Made by a program: the position numbers and the translations under genes. A stretch of DNA of 64,000 bases from contig NC_069659.1 in the NCBI RefSeq assembly GCF_027244095.1, positions 349,966,750 to 350,030,749 of the forward strand. The letters are read 5' to 3'. Shown here in pieces: positions 52,797-63,927 of the stretch. Numbering within the stretch: the first letter of the stretch is position 1; each line of letters opens with the position of its first letter. A model generated the notes under the pieces. It was not told the origin of the DNA. It was given only the letters and a program-made list of their open reading frames with translations, and did no database searches. The stretch comes from Hemicordylus capensis. Taxonomy: Eukaryota; Chordata; Lepidosauria; Squamata; Cordylidae.

Positions 52797-52825
52797 GTGT
52801 GCAAAACAAAGACAGAGAGAAAGAG

Positions 52826-52860
<35 letters not shown>

Positions 52861-53280
52861 CACAAAAAAATAGACAGACAGCAAAAGACAAAACAAGGAA
52901 TGAGGGAGGGAGACAGAACAATAGAGAAAAGAAAAGAAATAAAGAAGGAAAAACAGAGAAAAGAGAGAGATGGGAAAGAAAAGAACAAAATAAACAAAGA
53001 GAGAGGAAGGGAAAATAAGAGAGATAAAAGTGAAGAACAAAGGGAAGAAACAAAAGATAGAAAAAGAGAAAAAGGAAAAAAACACACACACACACACAAA
53101 AACCAACCCCACAGAACACACCCATTATAGAAAGAAGAGAGAAAAAGATAACGAAGAGAATAAAACATATAAAAAACAAAACAAAAAAAAAAGATAGAAG
53201 GAAAAGGAGAACAAGAAAAGGAAGGAAAGGAGAGAAAGGAAGAGAGACAGGGACAAAAAAAAAAAGCAATAGAAAGGAAG
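52797..53280 (+). repeat. Purine-rich low-complexity tract (GA/AAAG)
   Basis: About 480 bp almost free of pyrimidines on plus (GAGAGAAAGAGAGA, GACAGACAGACA, AAGAAAAGAAA), including (CA)n at 53083-53098. It makes long spurious frames on both strands. It sits just inside the 3' end of the Helitron. Confidence 0.95.
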
Positions 53281-53344
53281 AACGCTTAAAGCGGGCGGGA
53301 AAGCTAGCACCCGTTATTATAACGGGCTTAAAAATACTAGTAGT

Positions 53345-54540
53345 AAAATAATCTCTACTTACCGATACTCATGAACCATAAGTCATAAATCCAAACACAA
53401 AATTTGAACAAGAATAATGATATGTACAATAATATTCAAACCATCACATAATACAAAATACAAGAATATAAACATGTACAATAACAGTCCAAAATTTCCA
53501 GAGGAGGTATGACCAGCAAGGCAAAATAGGGCTGCTGAATAAAATGGGCAAAGTTCAATGTCATCCATACAATAGTGGAAGTTCCAAATTGCAGAAAAGC
53601 CGCATCAAACGTAGTTTCAATAGGGCGTGGAAGTCATCAGTCACTTAACTTAACCCTCACGCCCTTTAGGAGAATACAAACTGAATGTGTAGAGATGTAG
53701 CTGAGCAGAGCAAAAAAAAAGAGGGGTGCTGGCTTGTTTGAGAATGTTCGGTATCATCCTCAGGAGTGAAAATTCCCAATAACAAACACGCAAGTTGTAG
53801 AGACCAGCCGAGCGTGGTTTCAGAAGATGTCAAAAATCAAAGATAAAGCCCACTGCATGCCCTGTGGAGGAATGCAAACTAAACAAGTCAAAGTCGAATG
53901 GCTATTCCAGATACTTGCCGTTTCGCGGGCAAAGCTTCATCAGCCTGTTAATAAACATAAATACAATCAGCCGATAGTGAATCTCGACAATAAATATGTC
54001 ACAAAGAAGATACCCTTATACAAAATTACATACAAACCTCCTTAATACCATTCCTAATACCATTCCAAACCATTCCTAGAGCTAAATAAAGCCTTACAAT
54101 ATTATCTGGTATATATGCTTGTGAAAAGTTCTCTAATTTATACCTGTCTAGAAAGGATTTTCCACAGCTGTATATGACGTCATCAATCAAGCATGTGCGC
54201 ATGCAGATAGATGACTCAGCAGTAAATCAATTAGCACAGATTGACACACTGTAAATAACCTCAGGTATTAAAGGAACAGAGCCCACAATACTACACTTCA
54301 GGAAGCTGAGGACATCCTGCATCAATAACAACAAGCCAACCTGACAAAGCCAGGTATAAACATAAGTGAGAAGGGAGGAAAAGGGGAGGCACTCAAATAA
54401 CATAACTCAGAATGGGGAGGAAACAAGGGAGCATACATTACTAAACCAAAGGTCTCATAAACAAAGGCCAGAGGGAAACTGAGATGGTAAATCCTGATCT
54501 ATACCAGGCAGTTCAATTGAGTATGCAGGGCATCTATCCC
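53345..54540 (-). mobile_element. Possible Penelope-like element non-coding end
   Basis: On minus: GGCTGATGAAGCTTTGCCCG followed by CGAAACGGCAAGTATC, a string like the termini of Penelope-like elements. No RT or GIY-YIG endonuclease frame was found. Some repeats (CATTCCTAATACCATTCC) are present. Tentative. Confidence 0.35.
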
Positions 54541-54689
54541 TAATGTGAAATCAAAACATTCAGGATAGGGGAATCCTGGGGGTGAAAGGGCAAAACTGGA
54601 TAGATGTAAAACCAATGGTCAGAAGAATCAAGATGGAGTAGCCCTATAAATAGCAGGACAGGTCTAGATTGGTGTTAAGCCCAGACGGT

Positions 54690-56456
54690 TCCAACGTCTG
54701 GTATGCAAAGATAAGGGAAGCTTGTCTCCAGACCCCAGCCCAAGAAGACACGTAGACTTAATATGGGTAAGAGGGCCACAACTTTATTAAATGGATCAAC
54801 AAGACATGGCGGACTGGAACATCAGGTGATTAATCACCCTTAGAGAACAGTACGGGCCTACTAGGACCGGGTTAAGACTCTGAGGTCCTACCCAGCGCCC
54901 TACTGGGCGACACACCCTGTCTCGGGAAACTGGCAGGTATACCCGGCCCAATTCCTTCAAAGCCAACCCCCCCTTTTGTAAGAGAGGATCTGGATACTTC
55001 AAGGTTTTCAACCCCCCACCCCCCGGACCGCTCAGCCCAAAGGTTGGTGAAGTCCTGAAGCCGGTTTCATGGCAATCAATTCTCCCCTTGCCACACAGAC
55101 CACAAAGGAGTGATTGACCAATCCACCTCTTAAATATCCAAGGGTGCTCACCGATGTTTTATCCCTCAAATTAACACCCCGCCCGCACTGTTACTGCCAC
55201 CAGGGAGGTTAGCCTAGCTTGACCTTTCTGCCCCATATCTCTCCACAAACTCAGCAAGCCCCTTCTGAATGTTGCTAAGGTACCGGTCACATCCCACCTC
55301 AGAAAGGTGAACTCCGTCAGGGCGAAACAACTCAGGAGAACGGGCAGACAGCCCAGGCTGTAGCAGAACCTCACCCCCCGCTGCCCTCACCAGTTTCCCT
55401 ATGGCAGCGGAAGATTTACACCGAGCTTTCTCGATGCCCAGCACGTTCTGCACCCGCCGCCATACCCTGCGTTGCAGCCAGTTAATCCATAATATGCGAA
55501 CCCCAGGTATCCAACCCTGCAAGATCGGAAGAGGCTTGCTGAACGATAGAGGCCAGTCCACCTGCCTAGATCATTCTCACCTAAATGAAGAACAATAATA
55601 TCAGGCTCAGGAAACCTAGCTAAATGGTCCCGGATAGCCGGGAGCAGCTGGCTCCACAGCATACCCCGCATGCCCAACCAGTAAACCGAGGCCCTCCTTC
55701 CAAATCCCAACTGAGTGCCCCAGTGGGAGGTGCTGGTCCGCTTGAAGGCCCAAAAGACCAACAAATGGCCACACACCAGGACCCGAACGGGAGCAGCTAC
55801 TCCCCCAGCGCCTGCCAAGACAAACAGTGTATCAGTTCCGGTACACACACCCCATTCAGTGCATGTAGCGCCTGACTACTGTGGATTTCCATCGCCCTAT
55901 CCTCTGGACAGCGTCCTCTCGCAATCCCATGCGAGTAGCAGTGGTGGCAGCCCCGATCCGAATTGAATGCAAGGGAAGTCCCTCCACAGGGACCCTGGCT
56001 GCAATCAAGGCCTTCCGAATAATGGCCAGAAATTGATGTTGAGTAAGGGGACCCCGATCCTCATGCGCAAACAAACAGCCCCCTGGGAAGGGCCCTAAAT
56101 CCAGGTAATGCCATAAGGCAGTCACCGGATAAAGTGAAGAGTTGCCGCCAGCCGCCAGGTGGACGACCTGTCCCTTACCCTTTTGGTCAGTTTTAAAACG
56201 GCCTAAGAGCAAACGCGCCTCTCTGTCCGAAAAGGACAGATCTGAAAACCTCAGGCAACCGCCCCTGGGGGAACCCTTGCTTTTTGGCAATAACCAGCCG
56301 GACCGGAAAGTGCCAAAAAAGGCAACCAGTACTGCTGCTCGAAAAAGCGGGACTTCCGAGGGGGCCCTGCAGCAGCCTGGCAACTGCCCGAGCAGGACAG
56401 CTGTCAAATCCAAGGTAAATGGGCATCTAGCGTCAACTCCTGCAGGACACTCTCTA
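54690..56456 (-). mobile_element. Ngaro (DIRS-order) retroelement, 3' part, broken
   Basis: A fossil on minus. Parts: tyrosine recombinase C-terminal core (56450-55856: SFSDREARLLLGRFKTDQKG, LPLHSIRIGAATTATRMGL, RRYMH), an SGNH hydrolase (55850-55230: IVLHLGENDLG, then RPDGVHLSEVGCDR) and the shared terminus AATAAAGTTGTGGCC ... CGTGTCTTCTTGGGC near 54700-54780. The RT end is not in the window at this locus: a hAT lies directly upstream at 56457. Several breaks. A different subfamily from the copy at 27.5-34.4 kb. Confidence 0.85.
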
Positions 56457-58502
56457 GACCAAGCCTGCACAAGATACGGCCCACGGGCCGGATGCGGCCC
56501 GCCATGCCTTTTTGCCTGGCCCACCACTCCTGAGCATACCACAGAGTATGTTCTCCCCCCACCCGCCTGCCTTTCCGGCAGCTACGGCTGCCTTCCCTTC
56601 ACTAGCCGTGCTACCTTTCTCTTCAACAGCCAAGCCCTCCATGGGGCTCGCTTCCCCTGCTCGCTCTCCTCTCTGGCAGCCGTAGCAGCCTTTATTGCCG
56701 CTCTCCTCTCATCTCACCAGCCGAGCCCTCCATGGGGCTCGCTTCCCCCCTCCCCCACCCACCTGTATTTGTTGCTGCCGGGCAGGAGCGTCCGTTTCCA
56801 ATCCTGGTAAGGGGGTACACGTGCTCTGAGACGAGAACGAGGGTGCATGCCTGCTCTGAATGCGCCCTCATTGCTGGGAAACTCCTGCACAGGAAGCAGC
56901 AAAGGGAGGTGGGTGGGGAGAAGCAAACACCTTGGAGGGCTTGGCCGGTGAGGAGCGGGCGGGGGAAGCAGCGGTGAAGGCAGCCGTAGCTGCCGCATAC
57001 ACAGGCGGGTGGGCGGAAGCGAGCCCCAAGGAGGGCTGGCTGATGAAGGCAGCCGAAGCTGCTGAAAATGCAGGCAGGATGATGAGTAGCAGATGATGAT
57101 GAGTAGCAGCAGCAGCAGCAGCAGCGGGGAAGTGAGAGAGCCATGTTAGGATCCCTGTCCCTATCTTCATATTATTTTCTTGGTTAATAGGTGCAAATTT
57201 AAAAGGGCCGAAATTGCTTCTGCAATGGCAGCAGTCCCAAAATCAAAGAGGAGGAAGATAGACCAGGAACACAGACAATTTAAACAGGAGTGGACAGAAC
57301 AATACCTGTTCTTTGAATACAGGGGCAAAAACCTATGTCTGGTCTGTCAAGAACAGGTTGCAGTACCAAAAGCATACAATATCAGGAGGCATTATGAAAC
57401 CAAACATTTGAAAACCTTTGGCTCTTTAGGTGCCAATGAGAGATGTGCCAAAGTGCAGGAACTGAAAAGGAAACTTTTGGCTCAACAGAACATATTCCGA
57501 AAAGCTACTGCTATGAATGAAGCGTGCACAAGAGTAAGCTTGAAGATTGCCCAGCTGACAGCACAAGAAGGTAGGCCGTTTAGAGATGGTGAATATGCAA
57601 AAGGGTGTTTAATGAGAGCTGCTGAGGAACTGTTTCCAGAAATGAAAAGAGTGTTGCAGAATGTAAACTTGTCCAGAATGACAATCCAGTGTCGTGTGGC
57701 AGATATATCTGAAAACATCAGTGAGCAGCTCAAAAAATGTTGTTCTCACTTTGAGTATTACTCAGTTGCAGTGGATGAGAGCACTGATATCAAGGATACA
57801 GCACAGCTGCTAGTGTTCATTCGTGGAGTGAATCAAAACTTTGAAATCACACAGGAGCTTGCAGACATGCGATCTATGCATGGGCATGCAACCGGTGAGG
57901 CAATATGCAAAGAAATTATTTCAGTTTTGCAGGAATTTCAGTTACCTGCAGAGAAACTTGCAGGTGTGTGCAGTGATAGTGCACCATGTATGATAGGCCA
58001 AAAAAAGGGTGCTATCACACTCCTTAGGAAGGAGTTCTGTCCAGGTTCCAACTTTAGACAGTACCACAGCATTATACATCAGGAGTCCCTCTCTAGCAAA
58101 GTGCTGAAATTCACTCATGTCATGACTGTTGTGGTGACCACGGTTAACCTCCTCAGAAGTAGAAGCCTTAATCACCACAAATTCCAGGAATATCTGAGGG
58201 AGATTGATGCAGCATATGAAGACATTATATATCACACTGAGGTGCGGTGGCTGAGCTGAGGCAATGTATTGCAGCGTTTTGTGGCTCTCCGTACAGAGAT
58301 TTATGACTTTCTTGAAAGTGAAGGCAAACCTGTGCCAGAACTGAAACAGGAGGAGTGGATATGTGATTTGGCCTTTCTGACAGACATAACATGCCATTTA
58401 AACTACCTTAATACCAAACTACAAGGTGCAGATCTACTCATAACAGACATGATGACCTCTGTGGCAACATTCAGAAATAAGTTAGCACTGTTTGCTTCAC
58501 AG
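56457..58502 (+). mobile_element. hAT (Charlie-like) transposon inserted in the Ngaro copy
   Basis: The left end reads GCACAAGATACGGCCCACGG followed by GCCGGATGCGGCCCGCC, a Charlie-type hAT start. Upstream untranslated sequence is CpG- and (CAG)-rich (57107-57124). The transposase frame follows (57180-58502). The right TIR is not found; the copy ends where another repeat begins (58503 CAGGGCCGGACTGGGG). Confidence 0.75.
57180..58502 (+). CDS. hAT transposase, GTF2IRD2/ZBED-like, 3' truncated
   Basis: 359 codons open to 58256 (first Met 57180; a Met at 57225, AMAAVPKSKRRKIDQEHRQF, is the likelier start). N-terminal BED-like finger: LCLVCQEQVAVPKAYNIRRHYETKH (CxxC...HxxxxH). Catalytic region: YYSVAVDESTDIKDTAQLLV (first Asp), GVCSDSAPCMIGQ (second Asp) and HSIIHQESL. 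A stop in VRWLS*GNVLQ (58257-58259, probably CGA to TGA) splits it; the frame resumes to TSVATFRNKLALFASQ and ends before the C-terminal dimerisation domain. Nearest family known to me is the Charlie8-type hAT that gave rise to mammalian GTF2IRD2. Not a host gene on this evidence. Confidence 0.85.
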
Positions 58503-58559
58503 CCAGGGCCGGACTGGGGGCACTGAGAGGGTGGGGGAATTTATGTGAGGAGGGCGCCA

Positions 58560-58635
58560 GGTTTATTATTTATTTATTTATTTGATTTTTATATCGCCCT
58601 TCCAAAATGTCTCAGGGCAGTTTACAATTTTTTAA
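58560..58635 (-). repeat. LINE/SINE tail fragment
   Basis: ATTTATTTATTTGATTTTTA and TATCGCCCTTCC, then CAGGGCAGTTTACAA, the reverse of a reptile L2/SINE-type 3' tail. Confidence 0.65.
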
Positions 58636-58639
58636 GCAG

Positions 58640-59436
58640 AATGGGTGGGTTTCACCATACTTTTTTGGTTTCATTTAATAATTATTTTTTTCTGTTAACT
58701 TTTGATATCTGACCTCTGTTTTCTGTTACTTATAGGTTACTATAAATATTTCAAATGAAGTATCACTTGTAACTATTAAGAAGCACAATTCTATACTAAT
58801 AAAATAGTTTAGATATATGTGTTCCTATGTAATCCAGTTCCTGCAAGTTTGTTAGAAAATGAAGTGGGTGGTATCTTAATAGCACTACAATAGCACTGTT
58901 TTAAGTTCCCTCTCCCCACCAATTTCCACAGGAAGCCTGCCCTCTCACCCCTCAGCCCTATACACCTACCCAAGAGAGGAAAATTATTTTCAGTTCCTAA
59001 CAATATATATAGCCTCATAGAATTTCAAAGCGTTTAAACATATCATTGCAGAGAAATGGGGGTGAAGAGAAATGACGGCAGGGGGAGAAAATAAATAACT
59101 GGTGGAAGGGAGTGGATAACTATGTGAGACAAGGGCAGCTGGGCTACAAGAGCAGCCTGTAGTGTTTGGGTTGGGGGGCAGGGTAGAAGAGGAGAGCCTC
59201 ACATCATGGCCAGTTGCCCCAGCCAGGCCAACCAGCTCTGATTCCTTCCCTCTCCAAGCAGGGACTCCCCACTAGCCTTGCTCCTTCCCCATCCAGCCTT
59301 CTGAGGCAGAAGTCTGAGTTGTGTGTCTATACACTACAGAAAGAAAAGACACCATTTTGATTTCAAATAGGACAGCAGAATGTCATATATAGAGTAACCC
59401 CAATTTTGTAGAATTTAAAGACAACCAATCATGGTA
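58640..59436. other. Unassigned intergenic stretch
   Basis: No frame or repeat family recognised. Confidence 0.45.
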
Positions 59437-59582
59437 CATAAGAACAGCCCTGCTGGATCAGCCCCCAAACGGCCCATCTAGTCCAGTATCCTGTTTCGCA
59501 CAGTGGCCCACCAGATGCCTCTGGAAGCCACAGGCAGGAGCTGAGGGCATGCCTTCTCTCCTCCAACTGGGATTCAGAGGCA
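59437..59582 (-). mobile_element. CR1 LINE 3' end
   Basis: CATAAGAACAGCCCTGCTGG, CCAGTATCCTGTTTCGCACA and GTGGCCCACCAGATGCCTCT are the inverse of the CR1 terminus. Confidence 0.9.
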
Positions 59583-59834
59583 AAGGAGTTTCATGGGCAA
59601 AGGGGTTTTAAAAATGAGTTTCTTGTGAACTGATTTGCAAAGCCTTGTTTTGAAGCAAGTGTACAAAAATAGACTTTTGCTGGGGGAACCTGCTAGAAGC
59701 ACAGAGCAAAATAAAATAAAAATGTTTAAAAGGGGAAACATGTTGAGAGAGCCATTTTGTCATCTTTTGCTATTTAAGCCATTTTGAGAACTTTGTTGCT
59801 TGAAAAAGCTGCATATCAATATTTTTAATAAGGG

Positions 59835-60190
59835 TGGTGGTGGGGAGAAAGAAACCCACACACAGAGACCAGATTAGAGATAGGGGTGATGTGAATACCC
59901 GGCTCGACTTGGGTCCGCATTTTAGCCAATCAAACAGACTCAAGGGAATCAATCAGAGGCTTTATTGCTTCGCGATAGCAAGGTATCCAATGCAGCTCAC
60001 GCTTCACATTGAATACAATGAGTTACAGCTAGAGATGTTCTTTTATACAAACAACAACATGAATGCAAAAAGGCTCTTGACCCTAATGCACATAGCAACT
60101 ATGACCTAACCCCTTTCAAGCACGCATGCGTGACTTGACTATCGTCCATCAGGTGATTTCCCTAATATGATTAGATCCGCTCTTTCTTCA
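59835..60190 (-). repeat. Retroviral 3' LTR (limits approximate)
   Basis: On minus: a TATAAAAG box (about 60040-60047), a polyadenylation signal AATAAA (59961-59966) about 80 nt downstream, then a U5-like stretch ending in C-rich TTTCTCCCCACC. The mate LTR is beyond the window, so ends and age cannot be measured. Confidence 0.65.
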
Positions 60191-60317
60191 GCGTTAGCAT
60201 TTCAAGCGTTTCTCATGGGAACCTGGCTTGGTTAGAATTACAATTGCTACTATGCGAGCTAGAGAGATAAGAGTAGTGGCAGCTATTGTTAAAGCAATGT
60301 TGCAGAGTTTGTGTCCT

Positions 60318-61000
60318 TGGGCCGCTGCCCCACCTTCTGCCCCAGTCTCCTCCGCTGCCCCCACCTTCTGCCCCAGTCTTCTCCGCTGCCCCCACCTTCT
60401 GCCCCAGTCTCCTCCGCTGCCCCCACCTTCTGTCCCAGTCTCCTTCCCCAGCCCCCACCTTCTTCCCCAGTCTCCTCCACTGCCCCCACCTTCTGCCCCA
60501 GTCTCCTTCCCCACCCCCTACCTTCTACCCCAGTCTTCTCCGCTGCCCCCAGCTTCTGCCCCAGTCTCCTCCGCTGCCCCCACCTTCTGCCCCAGTCTCC
60601 TCCGCTGCCCCCACCTTCTGTCCCAGTCTCCTTCCCCACCCCCACCTTCTGCCCCAGTCTCCTCCACCGCCCCCACCTTCTGCCCCAGTCTCCTTCCCCA
60701 CCCCCGCCTTCTGCCCCAGTCTCCTCTGCTGCCCCCACCTTCTGCCCCAGTCTCCTCCGCTGCCCCCACCTTCTGCCCCAGTCTCTTCCGCTGCCCCCAC
60801 CTTCTGTCCCAGTCTCCTCCGCTGCCCCCACCTTCTGCCCCAGTCTCCTCCGCTGCCCCCACCTTCTGCCCCAGTCTCCTCCGCTGCCCCCACCTTCTGC
60901 CCCAGTCTCCTCCGCTGCCCCCACCTTCTGCCCCAGTCTCCTCCACCACCCCCACCTTCTGTCCCAGTCTCCTTCCCCACCCCCCACCTTCTGCCCCAGT
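60318..61000. repeat. 31-bp minisatellite, about 22 copies
   Basis: Unit CAGTCTCCTCCGCTGCCCCC + ACCTTCTGCCC with few variants (TTCTTC, GTCCCAG). Since 31 is not a multiple of 3 and the unit has no stop in any phase, all frames stay open and give false proteins with 31-residue periods (GQKVGAAEETGAEGGG on minus). Strand-asymmetric C-rich DNA. Confidence 0.97.
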
Positions 61001-61085
61001 CAATCAGGCGCCCTGCAGCCCAGCCAATCAGCTGGGCTGCCGGGACGCATTTTTCCTGGGCACACCCAGGAGAATTATATATATA
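61001..61085 (-). other. Possible Helitron 5' end next to the minisatellite
   Basis: On minus, A|TCTATATATATAATTCTCC (start 61085) followed by a small hairpin CCTGGG-TGTG-CCCAGG has the look of a Helitron 5' terminus. No CTAG terminus with hairpin was found on the other side of the minisatellite. Tentative. Confidence 0.3.
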
Positions 61086-61089
61086 GATA

Positions 61090-62258
61090 GCTTTTTCTAG
61101 TTGATTTACTCCCAACCTAGGTAGTATGGTTCTTGTCCATTGGTGGAACTTTGTGTTTCGTGTAGCTAAAGGATTTGGAACATAATTGATTTTGGCTTGT
61201 CTTCGTGTTCTGTATAACAAGCTTCCAAGATTAAGAAATTGTGATGCATTAAGTGAAGGTTTCACATAAATGGTAGGTGCTAAATGGGCTGGTGCACATC
61301 TGCCTGTCCATCCTGGGGGTAATGCACGATAGGCTCTGTTCCCACAGACCCAATAAAGGCCTGCTGGTAAGGCAACAATTAAGTTGTTTCCTGAACGAGG
61401 TAAATTGACATAATGGCTACATAAATCCATAATGTCTTTACCTGCATTGCTAAACAAATGCTTCCATGTTTTTGATACTTTCTCTGGATAAGCACATACA
61501 ATAGTCACCCAGATGTCAAACCAAGGAGTGTGTGTGTTAAAACTAGAGCCTTCACAAACATGATCAGTTTGGTTTGCCTGTTGACAAAGGCCAAGACCTT
61601 TTGTAAGATATATGGAAGAATTATAAAGGTTCAGGGCTTTTGAAACAGTGATCCACTCTGAGTCTGTGAAGTTAAGAAAAAGAAATTCTCTAAGAGAAGT
61701 AGGTATTCCTAAATCAAGAGGAATATGAAAACATTCTAGTTCGTTCTCTCTGTGTTGAGAGAACCATGTTCCGTCCGTGCTGTTAAAGGACACTATGTGT
61801 GTACAGCTGTGGTAGGGATTAACTCCCAAAAACTTCCCTGTACCATTTCTATTTTCAATGCAGATAGGATGTAAGCCGTGGCTTGAAAGCTTAATATCCG
61901 GGATACCAAGGGCATTTCTGTTGAGAGTTTCCCTTTTAGTGTATCCATAGCGATTATAACTAATGCTTCTTCCCTGGCAGTGAATTGTTTCTCTGTGTTT
62001 TCCCCAAGACCAATATGTAGTGTAATTTGAAAAATATTGGGGCTGTTCTGTGGTTTGTGGATAAGTAATCCACCAGCCAAGTGTGACTGGAATGGCCACT
62101 ACATTTAAAATATCCCCTTCTGTGCTTGCCATGTGACTGCATAGCCAGCAGTCATTTAAGTTGGCAATGTCAGCTAAAGTCTGTAAAAGTGGAGAGTGTG
62201 GGTGTTGAATTGACCATGTACACAAGAAATAACATGACAAACACCAAAAGAGATACAT
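61090..62258 (-). mobile_element. Retroviral env, surface-subunit fossil
   Basis: Part of the retrovirus above. Leader-like hydrophobic start (MYLFWCLSCYFLCTW), a CWLC motif (NDCWLCSHM) as in gamma-type surface subunits, several N-glycosylation sites, the block PAGLYWVCGNRAYRALPPGW typical of gamma-type Env, and a basic RTRRQ cleavage-type site near the end. Broken; continues only as a remnant beyond the minisatellite. Confidence 0.88.
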
Positions 62259-62345
62259 CCTCCCTTTGTACAGAAAAAAAATTAAAAGAAGAGGAAAAAT
62301 AAAAATAAAAATATTGTTCTTTGCAAGAAAAATGTTTGGGAAAAT

Positions 62346-63927
62346 TTAAAAGTGTCCTTCATCCATTGCTTCCCACACTGCCAGAGTATCTTCAAGGGAA
62401 AGAGGCTCTGGTGGGGTTTTTGGTGGTGGCTGTTTGCGTAAAGTGAATCTCAGGTCTCCATGCTTGGTCACTGCCCAGTTGTTGTTGTTGTCTTCTGGTT
62501 CCTTCGCTGGGGTAGGCGCGAATCTCACTCGGGTGTGATGGGTCCAAGTCTTTGATCCAGAGAGACAAACTGCAGTTTGGGTCACTAGGTGCACTGTAAA
62601 CGGGCCCGTCCACCGTGGCTCTAGGTTAGGCTTCTGCCATTTCTCAAGGTACACCTGATCGCCTGGTTGGAAAGGGTGTTGTGGTCCCTCTAGTGGCGGC
62701 TGTTGCGTTGCCTGTAAATGAGAAGAAAGAGAAGACAAGGCAGCCACAATGCCAACTACATGTTGTTTCAGCAATTCTTCTCCCCTGACATGTAAGTCAG
62801 ATACATCAGCAGATAGAGGATTTAGAGAACACACTCTCCCATACAGAGCTTCAAATGGTGAGAGCCCACTACGCCCCCGCGGGTAGAGGTAAAATGTGGC
62901 CCTTTACTGTAGAGGTAAAATGTGGCCCTTGATCCGAATCTAAATGTCTAGGCAGTGAAAATCTAGGTATAATGTCTTGTAGAAGCCTCTTGGTGACTTC
63001 CTTTGTCTTGTTTGTCTTACAAGCTAATCCTTCTGACCACCCAGTGAAATTGTCAATAAACAATAGTAAGTGTTTATACATTCCAGCTCTAGGCATGTCA
63101 GTGAAGTCTAATTGCCAAGAGTCACCTGGGGCTGTTCCTGTCCTGAGCAGACCGCGTGGTCTTGCTCTCCTTGGTGGAGCTGGATTGTTCTTAATACAAA
63201 CCACACATGCATTGACAGTGGTGGTTACCATTGCTCTCAATTGAGGGTGGTAAAAATATGTGACTAAAAGCTCATATAGTCTGTCCCTTCCCAAGTGTGT
63301 AGTAAGATGGGCTTGCTTAACTAAGGCCATGGTGGTGCCATATGAAAAAAACTGTTGGCCTGAAGTATGGACAGCTCCATTCTCAGTCTGAGTCCATTCA
63401 GTGTTTTGCAAAAGGTCATTTAAAGTAGACACGTCCTCTCCTGTCATTGGGAAAGGGTGATCCTGAGGTTGAAGCAAAGGGAAAGCTGGAATAAGTGGTA
63501 ACATAGATACTGTGGGTGGGGGTGGCAGCAGAGCTGCTGTTTTGGCTGCGTGATCTGCTCTGGCATTGCCTTGGGCAATCTCAGTGTCCCTTCTCTGATG
63601 CCCTGGGCAATGCATAACTGCAACTTTGCTTGGCAAAAGTATAGCATCTAGAAGTTCCAAAATCTGGCCACCATGCTTTATTGGTGACCCATCAGCGGTA
63701 ATGAACCCTCTCTCCCGCCAGATGGCGGCGTGTGCATGTACTACCGAGAAGGAATACTTTGAATCAGTGAAGATATTGACTTTCTGGTCCTGGGCTAACA
63801 GCAAAGCTCTAGTCAAGGCGATCAGTTCTGCCAACTGAGCTGAGGTCCCAGGGGGTAATGAGTTAGCTTCCACTGTAGCATGTATGGGAACAACAGCGTA
63901 GCCAGCCCTCCTGACCCCATTGTCCAT
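62346..63927 (-). mobile_element. Retroviral pol fossil: RNase H, integrase
   Basis: Part of the same retrovirus. RNase H with TDSKYSF, CPGHQRRDTEIAQGNARADH; integrase zinc-binding HLTTHLGRDRLYELLV ... CVVCIKNN; core WQLDFTDMPRAG, LLLFIDNFTGWSEG and HLDSDQGPHFTS; C-terminal GPF-type part (WTGPFTVHLVTQTAVCL). Broken, few breaks in the portion visible. Confidence 0.9.

Larger units (their letters stand above)
51068..53340 (+). mobile_element. Non-autonomous Helitron, 2.27 kb
   Basis: It inserts between A (51067) and T (53341). The 5' end is TCCTCTATAATAAAACCC, like vertebrate Helitrons. Near the left end is a 15-bp perfect hairpin (51144-51176, GTTCTGGGCCTGCGC). The 3' end has the diagnostic stem CCCGTTA-TTA-TAACGGG (53310-53326), then 10 nt and terminal CTAG (53337-53340). 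No Rep/helicase frame. It carries a CpG-rich block (51110-52080) that looks host-derived, and a purine-rich tract. Confidence 0.88.

Noticed and set aside
52657-53269. Minus-strand frames of 140-160 codons rich in F, L and S (look like membrane proteins)
   Set aside because: They read the pyrimidine strand of the GA-rich tract; low complexity only.
60228-61100. Three overlapping plus-strand frames of 260-290 codons rich in P, S and C
   Set aside because: They are the minisatellite read in three phases; a 31-bp unit without stops keeps all frames open. No domain, no start context.
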